Assembly: GCA_900110015.1 (NCBI GenBank)
Contig: FOCD01000001.1
Span: 744,001 to 808,000 of the forward strand
Origin: Terribacillus saccharophilus
GTDB taxonomy: Bacteria; Bacillota; Bacilli; Bacillales; Amphibacillaceae
Direction: 5' to 3'
DNA length: 64,000 nt
Shown here: positions 7,662-17,091 of the stretch, in pieces
Position numbering within the stretch: the first letter of the stretch is position 1
How the letters are laid out: each line of letters starts with the position of its first letter
Made by a program: the position numbers and the translations under genes
Notes under the pieces: generated by a model
Told to the model about the DNA's origin: nothing
The model's input: only the letters and a program-made list of their open reading frames with translations
Database searches by the model: none

Positions 7662-8807
7662 CTATTTCACGATATCTCCAGTGTTAATAATCTTGACTTT
7701 AGCATGATAGCTGACATCTGCCTTGGAAAAATAGTCATCCCAGTTTTTCTTCATTGCTTTATAATCCTTAGGATAAGCTATACGAAAGCTATCAGAAAAA
7801 TTAACCACATCTGTTTTATAATCTTGCTGAAGTTTGTCTAGCACTCCCGTTACCAGCTTATTGATCTCTTCCTCTGCTAAACGTTCCAAATCTTTCACGT
7901 AATGCTCAGACATATTATGCGCTGATTTAGACCAATCTTCCGTTATCCATCCTTGCGCTTCTATTTGTACATGAAACGTGAGGTTTCCATTTTGATATTT
8001 TGGCTTTACCTTTGTTTTATAGTTCTGTACTTCATACACAATTGTATTATCTCTTTCATCCTTGAATTCAAGCAACCCAGCTTCTCCCTTTCCGGATAGC
8101 CAATTGACACCCTCCACCTCTTTGATCGTCAAAAATCCAACAAGTTTCCTTTCTTTTCCTTTTACAACTCCAGCACCGTCTACCATCACTGTATCTTTTA
8201 GCTTTTTTACATTTGGCAGTACAAAGCTTTTTTGAGACTGAAGGTTTGCAGCCAACTTACCTAGACGTACTCCAGGTATAATCTTTAGCGTACTTGTCTC
8301 ATTTTCAAAAATGCTGCTTATATAGCTGCTGGGAATCTCTCCGTCTATGTTTGTGTTAAGTATGTCACTTGCTTGTTGATTACTTATAACCACTAGCGGG
8401 CTTAAACGAGTAACATTGTCACGCAGCATTTGATCTAACAAAATGGAAAGATCATATTTGCTGGCTATTTCCTGGTTGATAATAATGGACTCCAGATGAT
8501 CCGTATACACAGGGTAGGGAAGCTGAAGAGAAAGTGCACGGAGAATATCCTGGATTGATCTACCTTCTAGTGTGAAATCTTGATACATCCTTCCTTGCGG
8601 TGCTGCTCCTTGCTCCCCTTTTTTCTTAGTGGCAGCAATCTGTGTGGTGTGTTTTATTGGACTTTGCTCACTTTCGCTGCTATCAATTCCAAAACCAATA
8701 ACAAATGACATGTCTTCAATATCCGAGCTGTCCCAGCAGCCGCAAAGGAGTAACAGAGCAAACAAGCAAACGCCGAGCTTACGCTTCATTTTTTTCCTCT
8801 TCAACAC
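7662..8807 (-). CDS. gerAC: Spore germination lipoprotein, GerAC family
   Basis: The N-terminus is a lipoprotein signal: positive residues, a hydrophobic core and the lipobox LLCGCW, so the mature protein is lipid-anchored. The 381-residue length and repeated beta-rich domains fit GerAC/GerBC, the C subunit of nutrient germinant receptors in the spore inner membrane. The GTG at 8807 has AAGGAGG 7 nt upstream; an ATG at 8789 with AAGAGG is an alternative. It overlaps gerAB by about 29 bp, so the two are translationally coupled. Which germinant the receptor senses cannot be told from sequence. Confidence 0.93.
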   Translation of the reverse strand: MLKRKKMKRKLGVCLFALLLLCGCWDSSDIEDMSFVIGFGIDSSESEQSPIKHTTQIAATKKKGEQGAAPQGRMYQDFTLEGRSIQDILRALSLQLPYPVYTDHLESIIINQEIASKYDLSILLDQMLRDNVTRLSPLVVISNQQASDILNTNIDGEIPSSYISSIFENETSTLKIIPGVRLGKLAANLQSQKSFVLPNVKKLKDTVMVDGAGVVKGKERKLVGFLTIKEVEGVNWLSGKGEAGLLEFKDERDNTIVYEVQNYKTKVKPKYQNGNLTFHVQIEAQGWITEDWSKSAHNMSEHYVKDLERLAEEEINKLVTGVLDKLQQDYKTDVVNFSDSFRIAYPKDYKAMKKNWDDYFSKADVSYHAKVKIINTGDIVK

Positions 8808-9891
8808 TCCTCAGCCTCCTTGCCATCGCAATTATAAGTAGTACGGACGGGATAACGAAGGAGTAACCAAAACTTGTCCAGCCTATAATTGTCCCCATCT
8901 TCTCGAGCTGATTCAAATCCTGAGGAATTAAGCAGATAATGTATACAACAGCCAGAAGTACGTAATTTGCTTTCTTATAGGAAAGACGAGTCAACGTAGA
9001 GATTCCTTCAGCCGCTACATACTGGCAGATCACATATGTCGTAAACATTTGAATCAGCCAAACGACTAAAAAGAGGGAATCAAAGCGTTCAAACAGGATA
9101 CCCTCGTATTCGTACTCTTGAATTAGAGCAAAAGTTGGCCATTTCTGATGTGTCATTCTATCAACAGACAATCCCCCAGTAATAATTATCACGGCTAATA
9201 AGTAAAGAAATACAGGTATACCCAATCCAATCAATGCAACCTTCTTCGCCTGCTTCGGTTTCTGCATCATTGCAATGAATACGAGCAAAAACTCCAAACC
9301 ACTGAAAGTAAGGAATGTCGGTGTCAGACCCTTTAGTACTGGCATTGGCCCAAGACCGAACAAAGGTCGCAAATTATTTATTTCAAAAACTTTGAGCCCA
9401 AGACAGAACACCAGAATGAAGATAACTATGGAAGCAGGTGTCAAAAGCTCTATCAAACGTGCTATTGGGTTAATACCGCCAACCAATAAATAGATGGCAA
9501 TCCAGTACATACTGATCAGAATAACACTGATTGGTGTTTCTTCCAGAAGATAAAACTGTGTTAGCTCACCCATTGAGCGGATCTCAAATGCACCAATCAT
9601 GAGGGCGTAGGCGATGAAACCAAAGCTCATAGCCGTCCCAATCCATTTTCCAACGATTAGCTTGTTGAATTCAAAAAAGGTAAGGCGTTCAAAACGAAGA
9701 CTTAAACTTATGATGATTAGGCAGGATAGATATCCGCATATACCGCCAAGCAGTACACACACCCATAAATCAGGGGTGCCCACCTTCATTGCCAAGTTTC
9801 TCGGGAGCGTAAATATACCTGCTGCAATGAGAGTGGAAGAAAGCAATGCAATCATTTGTATTGTGGTAAGTCTTGTTGTTCCCATTTTCAT
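8779..9891 (-). CDS. gerAB: Spore germination receptor subunit, GerAB family
   Basis: About 370 residues with roughly ten hydrophobic helices, belonging to the APC-superfamily spore permease group. It is the ligand-sensing B subunit of germinant receptors. The conserved early segment LIAAGIFTLPRNLA is present. The ATG at 9891 is preferred: TAGGAG, formed around the gerAA stop, is 9 nt upstream, while the ATG at 9900 directly abuts it. It sits 12 bp after gerAA and overlaps gerAC. Confidence 0.93.
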   Translation of the reverse strand: MKMGTTRLTTIQMIALLSSTLIAAGIFTLPRNLAMKVGTPDLWVCVLLGGICGYLSCLIIISLSLRFERLTFFEFNKLIVGKWIGTAMSFGFIAYALMIGAFEIRSMGELTQFYLLEETPISVILISMYWIAIYLLVGGINPIARLIELLTPASIVIFILVFCLGLKVFEINNLRPLFGLGPMPVLKGLTPTFLTFSGLEFLLVFIAMMQKPKQAKKVALIGLGIPVFLYLLAVIIITGGLSVDRMTHQKWPTFALIQEYEYEGILFERFDSLFLVVWLIQMFTTYVICQYVAAEGISTLTRLSYKKANYVLLAVVYIICLIPQDLNQLEKMGTIIGWTSFGYSFVIPSVLLIIAMARRLRSVEEEKNEA

Positions 9892-9903
9892 GTGCAGCAT
9901 CTC

Positions 9904-11544
9904 CTAATAATTCTTCCTTCTTATACGATCCTTCGGAAAATATTCTTTCGGTCGATTTCTCATCGTAAACAAAGGCAAACGGAAAAAAAAGTCCTTCCAA
10001 TCGTCTTTGCTGTAAAGTGTACCCGGTGTAACAAAGGGAACGCCAAAGCTTCTCAGCTTGACCGCATGGACACAAAGCGATAAAAAGAATAAACTGATTC
10101 CATATAATCCGAGGAAAGCAGCCGAAAACATCGCAAGGAAGCGGAGTGCTCTTTGTGCGATCCCCGCCGCGTAATGCGGGGATACAAAGGAAGCGATGGC
10201 TGTGGCTGCAACAACAATAACCATTATTGGACTAACTAAACCAGCTTGCACTGCTGCTTCCCCGATGATCAAGGCACCAACCAAACCGACTGTTTGCCCT
10301 ACAGGCCGTGGCAGTCTAAGTCCTGCTTCCCTTAACAATTCAATCGATACTTCCATCAACAGCGCTTCAATGATCGTTGGGAACGGAACCCCGACTCTTG
10401 TTCCGGCAATTGCCAATGCCAAGTCAGTAGGTATTAAACCTTGGTGAAATGAAACAAATGCGATATAAAAAGATGGCAGGAAGATACTAAGAAAGGCTGC
10501 TACATACCGCAGCATCCGGATAAGCGACATCGGGAGCCAGCGTTCGTAGTAATCCTCTGGTGACTGCATCATCATGGAGAAAGATGCCGGTACTATCAAC
10601 GCATAGGATGTTCCGTCAAGTAAAATGGCAACCCTTCCCTCTAAAATCGATCCCATCACTCGATCCGGACGCTCAGTTGATTGTACTTGTGGAAAAATTG
10701 ATAAATAATCATCCTCGATTAGCTGTTCAATATAGCCAGATTCTGCCACATGATCGATGTCCATCTTTTCGATCCTATTTTTCACATTTTCTAAAAGCTC
10801 TTCATTGGCAATGTCTTTCACATACACAATCGTAAGCTGCCTTTTCGTCCGTTCTCCCACCTCAAAATCTGTAAAGGTCAAATTCGGGTCAGTAGTCATT
10901 CTGCGCAATATTGCTGTATTGTCACGAATATTCTCTATAAAACTTAAGCGCGGTCCTCGGACAAGTGCTTCTGTAATTGGTTCATTTAAAGTTCTTGAAA
11001 GCCATTTTTTAATACTAATAACCAGAACTTCATCAAGCCCATCAACAAAAAGCAGCACAGAACCTGACAAAAGCTTACGGACTAATTTGTTAGTGTCTTT
11101 GACAGCTGTCACATCACTCGTTTCAATCGCATGATGCAGCAGATACTCCTTTATGCTTTCACTTTTAAACAGATTGAGCCCTGATTTAGACTGCTTGGAA
11201 TGTAATAAGGGATGAAGAATTGATTGCTGCAGCAGCTGCTGATCAACCAATCCATCAATATGGACGATAGCGCAGCCGCGATTATCCATTCCCAATTTGA
11301 ACTGGCGATATAAGATATCAGAGCTATCCCCGACAATCGCTTTCAATTGTTTTAAATTGGCTGATACTTTTGTGGTGAGTGTGAATGGCTCTGATATAAA
11401 ATTCTGTTCTCTTCGCGTATAAGTCTTAATACGAACTTCTTTTAGCTTATTACTTAGCAAGGTCAGCAGAATTGGGATGAGGACAATTACAATTGTCCCG
11501 AGCCAAACATCCCTTCGAGTAAGAAAAGCTAGTATATTTTCCAT
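9904..11544 (-). CDS. gerAA: Spore germination receptor subunit, GerAA family
   Basis: The A subunit of a nutrient germinant receptor. It has a soluble N-terminal half (DGLVDQQ, LFVDGLDEV) and a membrane half with helices around VAAFLSIFLPSFYIAFVSFH and conserved LPRPVGQTVGLVGALIIGEAAV. GerAA-type proteins assemble into ion channels in spores. There is also a clear transmembrane helix at residues 10-30, before the soluble domain. The start at 11544 has AAGGAG 8 nt upstream; a GTG at 11553 is less likely. The complete A-B-C operon sits between spoVK and hflX, which are adjacent in B. subtilis. Confidence 0.95.
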   Translation of the reverse strand: MENILAFLTRRDVWLGTIVIVLIPILLTLLSNKLKEVRIKTYTRREQNFISEPFTLTTKVSANLKQLKAIVGDSSDILYRQFKLGMDNRGCAIVHIDGLVDQQLLQQSILHPLLHSKQSKSGLNLFKSESIKEYLLHHAIETSDVTAVKDTNKLVRKLLSGSVLLFVDGLDEVLVISIKKWLSRTLNEPITEALVRGPRLSFIENIRDNTAILRRMTTDPNLTFTDFEVGERTKRQLTIVYVKDIANEELLENVKNRIEKMDIDHVAESGYIEQLIEDDYLSIFPQVQSTERPDRVMGSILEGRVAILLDGTSYALIVPASFSMMMQSPEDYYERWLPMSLIRMLRYVAAFLSIFLPSFYIAFVSFHQGLIPTDLALAIAGTRVGVPFPTIIEALLMEVSIELLREAGLRLPRPVGQTVGLVGALIIGEAAVQAGLVSPIMVIVVAATAIASFVSPHYAAGIAQRALRFLAMFSAAFLGLYGISLFFLSLCVHAVKLRSFGVPFVTPGTLYSKDDWKDFFFRLPLFTMRNRPKEYFPKDRIRRKNY

Positions 11545-11609
11545 ATTGTGCACTCCTTGCTAAGTATGGTGCCCCAGTAAAATACAGCTATACAATATCG
11601 TTTACAGCA

Positions 11610-11653
11610 CAAAAAAGCTCAGAGTGCGTGTTCCGCATACACTCTGAGCTTCT
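11610..11653 (-). terminator. spoVK terminator
   Basis: A 12-bp stem (AAGCTCAGAGTG) with a 13-nt loop and TTTTTT tail directly after spoVK. Confidence 0.9.
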
Positions 11654-11667
11654 TTTCAAACCATTTA

Positions 11668-12588
11668 TTATTCTTCTTGAGTCAAATCAGCGACCGTTAC
11701 TTTCATCAGTTCCTCGGTCGACAGATGGTGATCGTGGCGCACGAGCCGGACCGCTTGCATCCGGATCGATTTTTCGATGATATTCCGTACAAACCGAGCG
11801 TTTGAAAAATCCGCTGTCCGTTTTGCTTTCTGCTGTACGATTATCTCTTTGAGCTTCCATTCTGCTTCTTTGGTCAATTGATACTCTTTTTCAGCAAACA
11901 TTCCTTTTGCGATATCCATAAGCTGTTCGGATTTATAATCAGGGAATTCGAGTTGAATAGGAAACCGCGAGCGCAACCCTGGATTCAAGCTCATGAAATG
12001 CCCCATTTCCCTTGGATAACCGGCAAGGATAAGTATGAAACGGTTAGAGGCGTCTTCCATATGTTTAACGAGCGTATCAATAGCTTCTTTCCCAAAGTCC
12101 TTTTCTCCGCCCCGGGCCAGCGAGTAAGCCTCGTCTATGAACAGGATCCCACCCATGGCACGCTGGACGAGAGCCCGCGTCTTCTGAGCAGTATGCCCGA
12201 TATATTCTCCAACTAAATCTGCTCTTTCCGCTTCGATAAAATGACCTTTATCTAACACATTCATGTCGTGGAAGACGGATGCAAGCTTACGGGCTACCGT
12301 CGTTTTTCCAGTACCGGGATTGCCCTCAAACAGCATATGCAGCACTTGCTTTTCTTGTTTTAACCCTGCTGCTTCCCGTTTCCCGCTGATATGGACATTT
12401 GCATAAATTTCTTTGATTGTTTTCTTGAGTTTTTCCATTCCGATGAAGGCGGAGAATTCTTGGTCGATATGACGGAATGGATCGATATCGCGCTTGACAG
12501 TTCCACTTTGCAGCTGTTCCGTCTCTTGCTGCCTGTTTTTCAGGACGATATTGATTTTCCCTTTTGCATTCGTAACTTGAGCTTCCAC
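11668..12588 (-). CDS. spoVK: Stage V sporulation protein K, AAA+ ATPase
   Basis: A CbxX/CfxQ-type AAA+ ATPase needed for normal spore maturation in B. subtilis. After a short N-terminal region it has Walker A EGNPGTGKTT near residue 90, Walker B GILFIDEAYSL and an arginine-finger region GLRSRFP. The GTG at 12588 is preferred because AGGGGTGAT precedes it; an upstream GTG at 12603 lies before that SD. It keeps the position hfq-spoVK-(gerA)-hflX. No clean sigma-E promoter was recognised. Confidence 0.95.
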   Translation of the reverse strand: MEAQVTNAKGKINIVLKNRQQETEQLQSGTVKRDIDPFRHIDQEFSAFIGMEKLKKTIKEIYANVHISGKREAAGLKQEKQVLHMLFEGNPGTGKTTVARKLASVFHDMNVLDKGHFIEAERADLVGEYIGHTAQKTRALVQRAMGGILFIDEAYSLARGGEKDFGKEAIDTLVKHMEDASNRFILILAGYPREMGHFMSLNPGLRSRFPIQLEFPDYKSEQLMDIAKGMFAEKEYQLTKEAEWKLKEIIVQQKAKRTADFSNARFVRNIIEKSIRMQAVRLVRHDHHLSTEELMKVTVADLTQEE

Positions 12589-12695
12589 ATGATCACCCCT
12601 CACTGCTGTAGTCTACGCTCAAGACGGGTAGGCCGTGACAAATGCCCAATGGTCTTTTTCTACTTTATTCAGCACCCGTGCGCTTTACAACCACA

Positions 12696-12724
12696 AAACA
12701 AAACGAGCGCCATATGGCGCTCGC
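12696..12724 (-). terminator. hfq terminator
   Basis: A perfect palindrome, GAGCGCCATATGGCGCTC, with a TTTTGTTTTG tail on the minus strand; this shape also suits an Hfq-bound mRNA 3' end. Confidence 0.85.
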
Positions 12725-12730
12725 TCCGGT

Positions 12731-12964
12731 TTAGCTCTGTTCTTTATAATCCAGCGATACATTCTTCACTGGGGAGAATGTGGAAATCGCATGTTTGAAG
12801 ATTAATTGCTGTCTACCTTCCGTTTCGAACAAAACAGTGAAATTATCAAAAGCCTTCACCGTACCGCGGATTTGGAAGCCATTTGTCAGGAAGACAGTGA
12901 CCTGCATACGTTCTTTGCGTAGCTGATTAAGATATTGATCTTGAATATTAACAGATTGAGACAT
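12731..12964 (-). CDS. hfq: RNA-binding protein Hfq
   Basis: A 77-residue Sm-like protein. Sm1 contains [22 protein letters not shown], and Sm2 reads [12 protein letters not shown]. The N-terminal [12 protein letters not shown] helix is typical. Hfq forms hexameric rings that bind small RNAs and mRNA tails, though its role in Bacillus is minor. It is 41 bp downstream of miaA, in the usual miaA-hfq unit, and has the short C-terminus seen in Firmicutes. Confidence 0.97.
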   Translation of the reverse strand: MSQSVNIQDQYLNQLRKERMQVTVFLTNGFQIRGTVKAFDNFTVLFETEGRQQLIFKHAISTFSPVKNVSLDYKEQS

Positions 12965-13005
12965 CTATTCCCCTCCTAATTTCTATACGGTTCCTATTTC
13001 TACCT

Positions 13006-13935
13006 TTATTCCAGCTTTCCTGCAAGTTCTTCTAAAATAATTCTAAATTTTTCATTTTTTGTCGCAGGAGTGATTGAATACCAGTCCACATTCATCTTAT
13101 TGCGGAACCAGGTATATTGCCGCTTGGCATATCGCCTGCTATTCTGCTTCAACTGGTCAACCGTATCTTCCCAGTCCATTTTCCCTTCCAGATAAGGGAT
13201 AAACTCCTTATATCCGATCGCCCGCATAGATTGGGTATCTTGAATTCCGCTTTCGACCAAACGCTTGACTTCTTCCAGCAAGCCTTCTGCTAGCATTTTA
13301 TCAACCCGCAGATTTATCTGCTTATAAAGAAGATCCCGGTCCATATCCAACCCTATCATGATTGCGTTATAACGAGCATCTGGCTCTGTTTCTTCGTGAT
13401 CACTCATTCTTTTCCCCGTACGGTGGAATATTTCAAGCGCACGAATGACGCGGCGGACATTATTAGGATGAATGCGCTCTGCCTGCACTGGATCGACTGC
13501 CTGCAGCTGTTTGTGCAAATGCAGCGGACCATGAGCTTGAGCCTCCTGTTCCAGCTGCTGCTGATAGCTGTCATCTCGTTTTGCTTCTGAAAAATCATAA
13601 GCATAAAGGGCTGCCTGTATGTATAAACCGGTCCCGCCTGCAATAATAGGCAGTTTTCCTCGGCCCGCAATATCTTGAACACAAGCCTCTACATCGGCTT
13701 GAAAATCAGCAGCTGAATAATGTTCATCCGGATCACGGATATCAATCAAATGGTGCGGAATTCCTTGCTGTTCTTCTTTGGTTACTTTTGCCGTTCCAAT
13801 ATCCATGCTTTTGTATATCTGCATGGAATCACCACTGATCACTTCACCGCCATATCTCTTGGCAATTTCGATACTCAGCTGTGTCTTGCCGACACCAGTA
13901 GGTCCGACAACGACGATTACTTTCTGCTTGTCCAT
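13006..13935 (-). CDS. miaA: tRNA dimethylallyltransferase
   Basis: Adds a dimethylallyl group to A37 of tRNAs reading UNN codons, making the i6A substrate of MiaB (encoded about 7 kb upstream). The P-loop GPTGVGKTQLS is at the N-terminus and is followed by GDSMQIYKSMDIGTAK and the C-terminal SRRYAKRQYTWFRN. The start at 13935 has AAGGAG 6 nt upstream, giving 309 residues; the ATG at 13956 has no SD. Confidence 0.97.
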   Translation of the reverse strand: MDKQKVIVVVGPTGVGKTQLSIEIAKRYGGEVISGDSMQIYKSMDIGTAKVTKEEQQGIPHHLIDIRDPDEHYSAADFQADVEACVQDIAGRGKLPIIAGGTGLYIQAALYAYDFSEAKRDDSYQQQLEQEAQAHGPLHLHKQLQAVDPVQAERIHPNNVRRVIRALEIFHRTGKRMSDHEETEPDARYNAIMIGLDMDRDLLYKQINLRVDKMLAEGLLEEVKRLVESGIQDTQSMRAIGYKEFIPYLEGKMDWEDTVDQLKQNSRRYAKRQYTWFRNKMNVDWYSITPATKNEKFRIILEELAGKLE

Positions 13936-13992
13936 GTCATTCTCCTTCTTTAACATGTCATTAGTTTAGCATAACACTGCAAAGAAAGATAA

Positions 13993-14023
13993 ACGAAAAG
14001 CCGTGCGCGTTACGCACAGCTTA
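13993..14023 (-). terminator. Terminator after Dps-like gene
   Basis: A GC-rich stem (AAGCTGTGCG with CGCACGGCTT) overlaps the stop codon and has a TTTTCGTTT tail. Confidence 0.75.
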
Positions 14024-14476
14024 TCGATCGGCATCAATAAGATATTTCGACAAGCGGATTGCCTCGTATTCCAGCTTGCCAAGTATATCAACAAGCAATC
14101 CCGCGGTCGCATCATCTTCCTGCCTTTTCGCAAGCGGTATGCCTGTGATCTTGATCTCTTGTGCCAGCTGACTATAATCATGACGCATTGTTTTGACTAC
14201 CTCATAATCTTCATCATCGGCCTCGGCTTCTTTTATAGTGGCTTCCTGCAGAAATTTACTCATGACTGCTATTGGTCTGCCGCCGATGGCAAGTACTCGC
14301 TTACCTAAGCATTTCTTTATATCATCCAGCCGCTCGTGCAAATCCTCGGTATATTGTTCAATCACATAGCCGTATGGACCTTTTGCATACCAATGATAAC
14401 GCTGGAGTTTTACGTGCAGTACACTTACATTGGCTATCTGCTGGTTAAGAAAGTCTACAAGATGTTGATTTTGCAT
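14021..14476 (-). CDS. Dps-like ferritin-fold protein with altered ferroxidase site
   Basis: A 151-residue protein that aligns without gaps to the Dps/MrgA signature from HWYxKGP to LAIGGxP, so the four-helix Dps fold is likely. Canonical Dps oxidises and stores iron at an intersubunit site. Here the first His is kept, but the positions of the second His, the Asp and the Glu ligand are Glu, Lys and Lys. Iron oxidation is therefore doubtful. The start has AGAGGAGG. It lies 36 bp after the M23 lysin gene with no terminator between, suggesting cotranscription. Confidence 0.8.
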   Translation of the reverse strand: MQNQHLVDFLNQQIANVSVLHVKLQRYHWYAKGPYGYVIEQYTEDLHERLDDIKKCLGKRVLAIGGRPIAVMSKFLQEATIKEAEADDEDYEVVKTMRHDYSQLAQEIKITGIPLAKRQEDDATAGLLVDILGKLEYEAIRLSKYLIDADR

Positions 14477-14512
14477 GACTAACGCCTCCTCTGGCTGTCA
14501 GCATGCCCAAAA

Positions 14513-15136
14513 TCAGAACAATCTATTCCAAGTAGCCTGGCCGACAATACCATCCACACCAAGTCCATTATTTCGCTGGAAATTGATGACGGCCTGCCTT
14601 GTATTCGGTCCGAATATCCCATCTGCTGTTACGCCTAGAGCCCGTTGGATACGACGCACATTTTCTCCTCGGGATCCTGACCGGATATAGCTTCCTGGAT
14701 ATCTGACACTCGCAGTCTGCTGCGCACTGCTTGCTGCAGAACCAATATAATTGAGCGGATTGACCGCATTGGATTTTTCAACATTCCATCTGCCTCTGTG
14801 CAATTCAAAATGCAGATGCTGACCAGTGGAATCACCTGTGTTACCCATATAGCCGATGAATTGACCTTGTCTGACAGTATCGCCTACACGTACTTGCCGG
14901 GATCCGGACCGCATATGAGCATATACCGTTTCATACGTCTGACCATTCAGCTGGTGCACAATAAAGACAACTTCTCCATATGATGTAGATACATATGACC
15001 TGCTAACAGTACCTGCAGCTGCTGCGACAATACGCACTGTACCAGATTGGGCCCAGTCGACACCATTATGATCCGATCTTGCTCCTCGAAAGCCGCTTGT
15101 CAATCTGCCTGTCGTCGGTTTGATGAATAATGCCAT
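14513..15136 (-). CDS. M23 peptidase with C-terminal peptidoglycan-binding domain, no signal peptide
   Basis: Residues 1-135 form a LytM/M23 zinc endopeptidase, with HNGVDWA and HLHFE supplying metal ligands; a serine-rich linker follows. Residues 145-207 form a PG_binding_1 domain (GENVRRIQRALGVTADGIFG, VDGIVGQATWNRLF). The start ATG at 15136 has GGAAGGAG 7 nt upstream. The protein begins MALFIKPTTG and has no secretion signal or membrane helix, the layout of a phage-type endolysin or a mother-cell lysin. It sits between mutL and miaA, a position where B. subtilis carries other insertions, followed by the Dps-like gene. Confidence 0.88.
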   Translation of the reverse strand: MALFIKPTTGRLTSGFRGARSDHNGVDWAQSGTVRIVAAAAGTVSRSYVSTSYGEVVFIVHQLNGQTYETVYAHMRSGSRQVRVGDTVRQGQFIGYMGNTGDSTGQHLHFELHRGRWNVEKSNAVNPLNYIGSAASSAQQTASVRYPGSYIRSGSRGENVRRIQRALGVTADGIFGPNTRQAVINFQRNNGLGVDGIVGQATWNRLF

Positions 15137-15221
15137 GCGAATTCTCCTTCCTGTCATTTTTTAGGTTACAGGATAGTATAAGCAGGCCGCCATACTGATG
15201 GAGCGGTGAATACCTAGACAA

Positions 15222-15252
15222 GCAAAAAAGGCGCAGTTGCCTGCGCCTATTG
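15222..15252 (-). terminator. mutSL terminator
   Basis: Stem AGGCGCAG, 4-nt loop, and TTTTTT tail, overlapping the mutL stop. Confidence 0.9.
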
Positions 15253-17079
15253 TACTCGTTTGAAAAGTTTCTCCAGTTCATAGGAAGTAAAACGGATAAT
15301 AATCGGCCGCCCATGCGGACAAGTGAACGGATCTTGTGATGTGCGGAGTTCTTCTAATAGATGAAACATATCATCATAATTTAGATGATGATTCGCTTTA
15401 ATAGATCGCTTGCAGGACATCATAATAGCTGCTTCTTCTCGCAATTTCCGAATGTCCACTTTACTTTCTTGCATCACTTGTTCGACGATTTCCCGTATGA
15501 TTTCCTCTTCAAAGCCTTTCGGGAACCATTGCGGATGGGATCGTACAATGTATGTGTGGCCGCCAAACGATTCGAAAAACAATCCGACTGCCTCTAGCTC
15601 CGTCTTATGCTGTTCAACGATTAGTGACTCTTGCTGAGTAAAATCAAACGTAAGCGGTATGAGCAACTCTTGGAGCTCTTTTTCCACTTCTCCGATTTTC
15701 TCCCGGTAATACTCATATTTGATCCGTTCCTGTGCAGCATGCTGATCGATGAGAAAAAGCCCTTCTTCATTTTCAGCAAGAATATAAGTTCCATGATGCT
15801 GACCAATTGGATACATCGCAGGAACCGCATATTCCGGCTCCGTTTCTTTCTCGGTCGCTACATACTCGAATTCTTGCACTGTATCGGGAGTTGATTCAGT
15901 GAATATCTCAGGTTCCGGCTGCCGCTCCTCAATCATCGGAGGAACTGTTTCTTTCACTTTGTCAAAGAACCATTGCTCCTGTTCTGGTTCTGCTTCCGGT
16001 TCCTTATCTGGTTTACTTTCAAAGAAAGTGAAGCTTTGCTGTTCACTTTTTTCTTGTATTTTCTTCTGTTTAGGCGCGACAGCTTCTGGAATGAGCCGCT
16101 GTTGTCGAAGTGCTTTTGAGACAAGCTGCTCAACAGCATCAAATAATTCCTTTTCTTTGCTGAAACGAACTTCCAGCTTAGCAGGATGAACATTCACGTC
16201 CACTAAGACTGGATCCATCTCGATGGTTATGACGGCGAGCGGAAATCTCCCGATAGGCAGCAGCGTATGGTACGCCTGCATAACCGCTTTTGCCAAGACA
16301 GGATTACGAATGTATCTGCCATTAACGATGAACGATACATACTGGCGGGACGCACGATTTATTTCTGGTTTGGCCGCAAATACTTCCAGCTTGTAATCCA
16401 ATGTTTCGTGTGATGCTTTGACCATTTTCTTAGCTACCGAATTACCGTAAATCTGAGCAGCAATCTGCAGCATATCTCCTCGACCGGATGACTGGAACAT
16501 CGGTTTATCATTATGAGTCAGTTCAAACCGTATTTCCGGGTGAGCAAGTGAAAGTCGATTAATCACTTCTGAAACGTGACCAAGCTCTGTATGAATTGTT
16601 TTCATATACTTAAGCCGGGCTGGCGTATTAAAGAACAAATGCCGTACCGTCATCTCGGTTCCTTTACGAGCATCACATTTGCCTCTTTCTTTAATTGAAC
16701 CGCCTTCCATCACAAGCTTCACACCAGCATTTTCGCCTGTGCTTGTCTTGATTTCCAGCTGACTAACCGCTGCAATACTGGCTAATGCTTCTCCTCTAAA
16801 GCCGAGTGTGCGGACATGGAATAAATCATGCTCATTTCGGATTTTGCTTGTAGCGTGGCGGAAAAAGGCCCGCTCCACATCATCCGGTTCCATACCATCA
16901 CCATTGTCGACAATTTTGATTTCGGTCAGCCCTGCTTCCTGTACCGCCACCTTAATAACCGTACTTCCGGCATCAATACTGTTTTCTACCAGTTCCTTGA
17001 CGACCGAAGCCGGCCGCTCGACCACTTCACCTGCTGCAATCTTATTCGCTAAATCATCCGGCATCAATTGAATCGCCAT
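15247..17079 (-). CDS. mutL: DNA mismatch repair endonuclease MutL
   Basis: A 610-residue MutL with an N-terminal GHKL ATPase ([28 protein letters not shown]). A long acidic Q/E/P-rich linker covers about residues 340-420. The C-terminal domain has [12 protein letters not shown], the DQHAx2Ex4E endonuclease motif, with [12 protein letters not shown] and CPHGRP. It should therefore nick DNA itself, as in bacteria lacking MutH. It lies 12 bp after mutS in one operon. Confidence 0.98.
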   Translation of the reverse strand: MAIQLMPDDLANKIAAGEVVERPASVVKELVENSIDAGSTVIKVAVQEAGLTEIKIVDNGDGMEPDDVERAFFRHATSKIRNEHDLFHVRTLGFRGEALASIAAVSQLEIKTSTGENAGVKLVMEGGSIKERGKCDARKGTEMTVRHLFFNTPARLKYMKTIHTELGHVSEVINRLSLAHPEIRFELTHNDKPMFQSSGRGDMLQIAAQIYGNSVAKKMVKASHETLDYKLEVFAAKPEINRASRQYVSFIVNGRYIRNPVLAKAVMQAYHTLLPIGRFPLAVITIEMDPVLVDVNVHPAKLEVRFSKEKELFDAVEQLVSKALRQQRLIPEAVAPKQKKIQEKSEQQSFTFFESKPDKEPEAEPEQEQWFFDKVKETVPPMIEERQPEPEIFTESTPDTVQEFEYVATEKETEPEYAVPAMYPIGQHHGTYILAENEEGLFLIDQHAAQERIKYEYYREKIGEVEKELQELLIPLTFDFTQQESLIVEQHKTELEAVGLFFESFGGHTYIVRSHPQWFPKGFEEEIIREIVEQVMQESKVDIRKLREEAAIMMSCKRSIKANHHLNYDDMFHLLEELRTSQDPFTCPHGRPIIIRFTSYELEKLFKRVQ

Positions 17080-17091
17080 ATGGGAACCTCC

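Noticed and set aside
11545-11660. Sigma-G promoter before gerAA (CATACTTA present)
   Set aside because: No matching -35 at correct spacing; the -10 match is partial.
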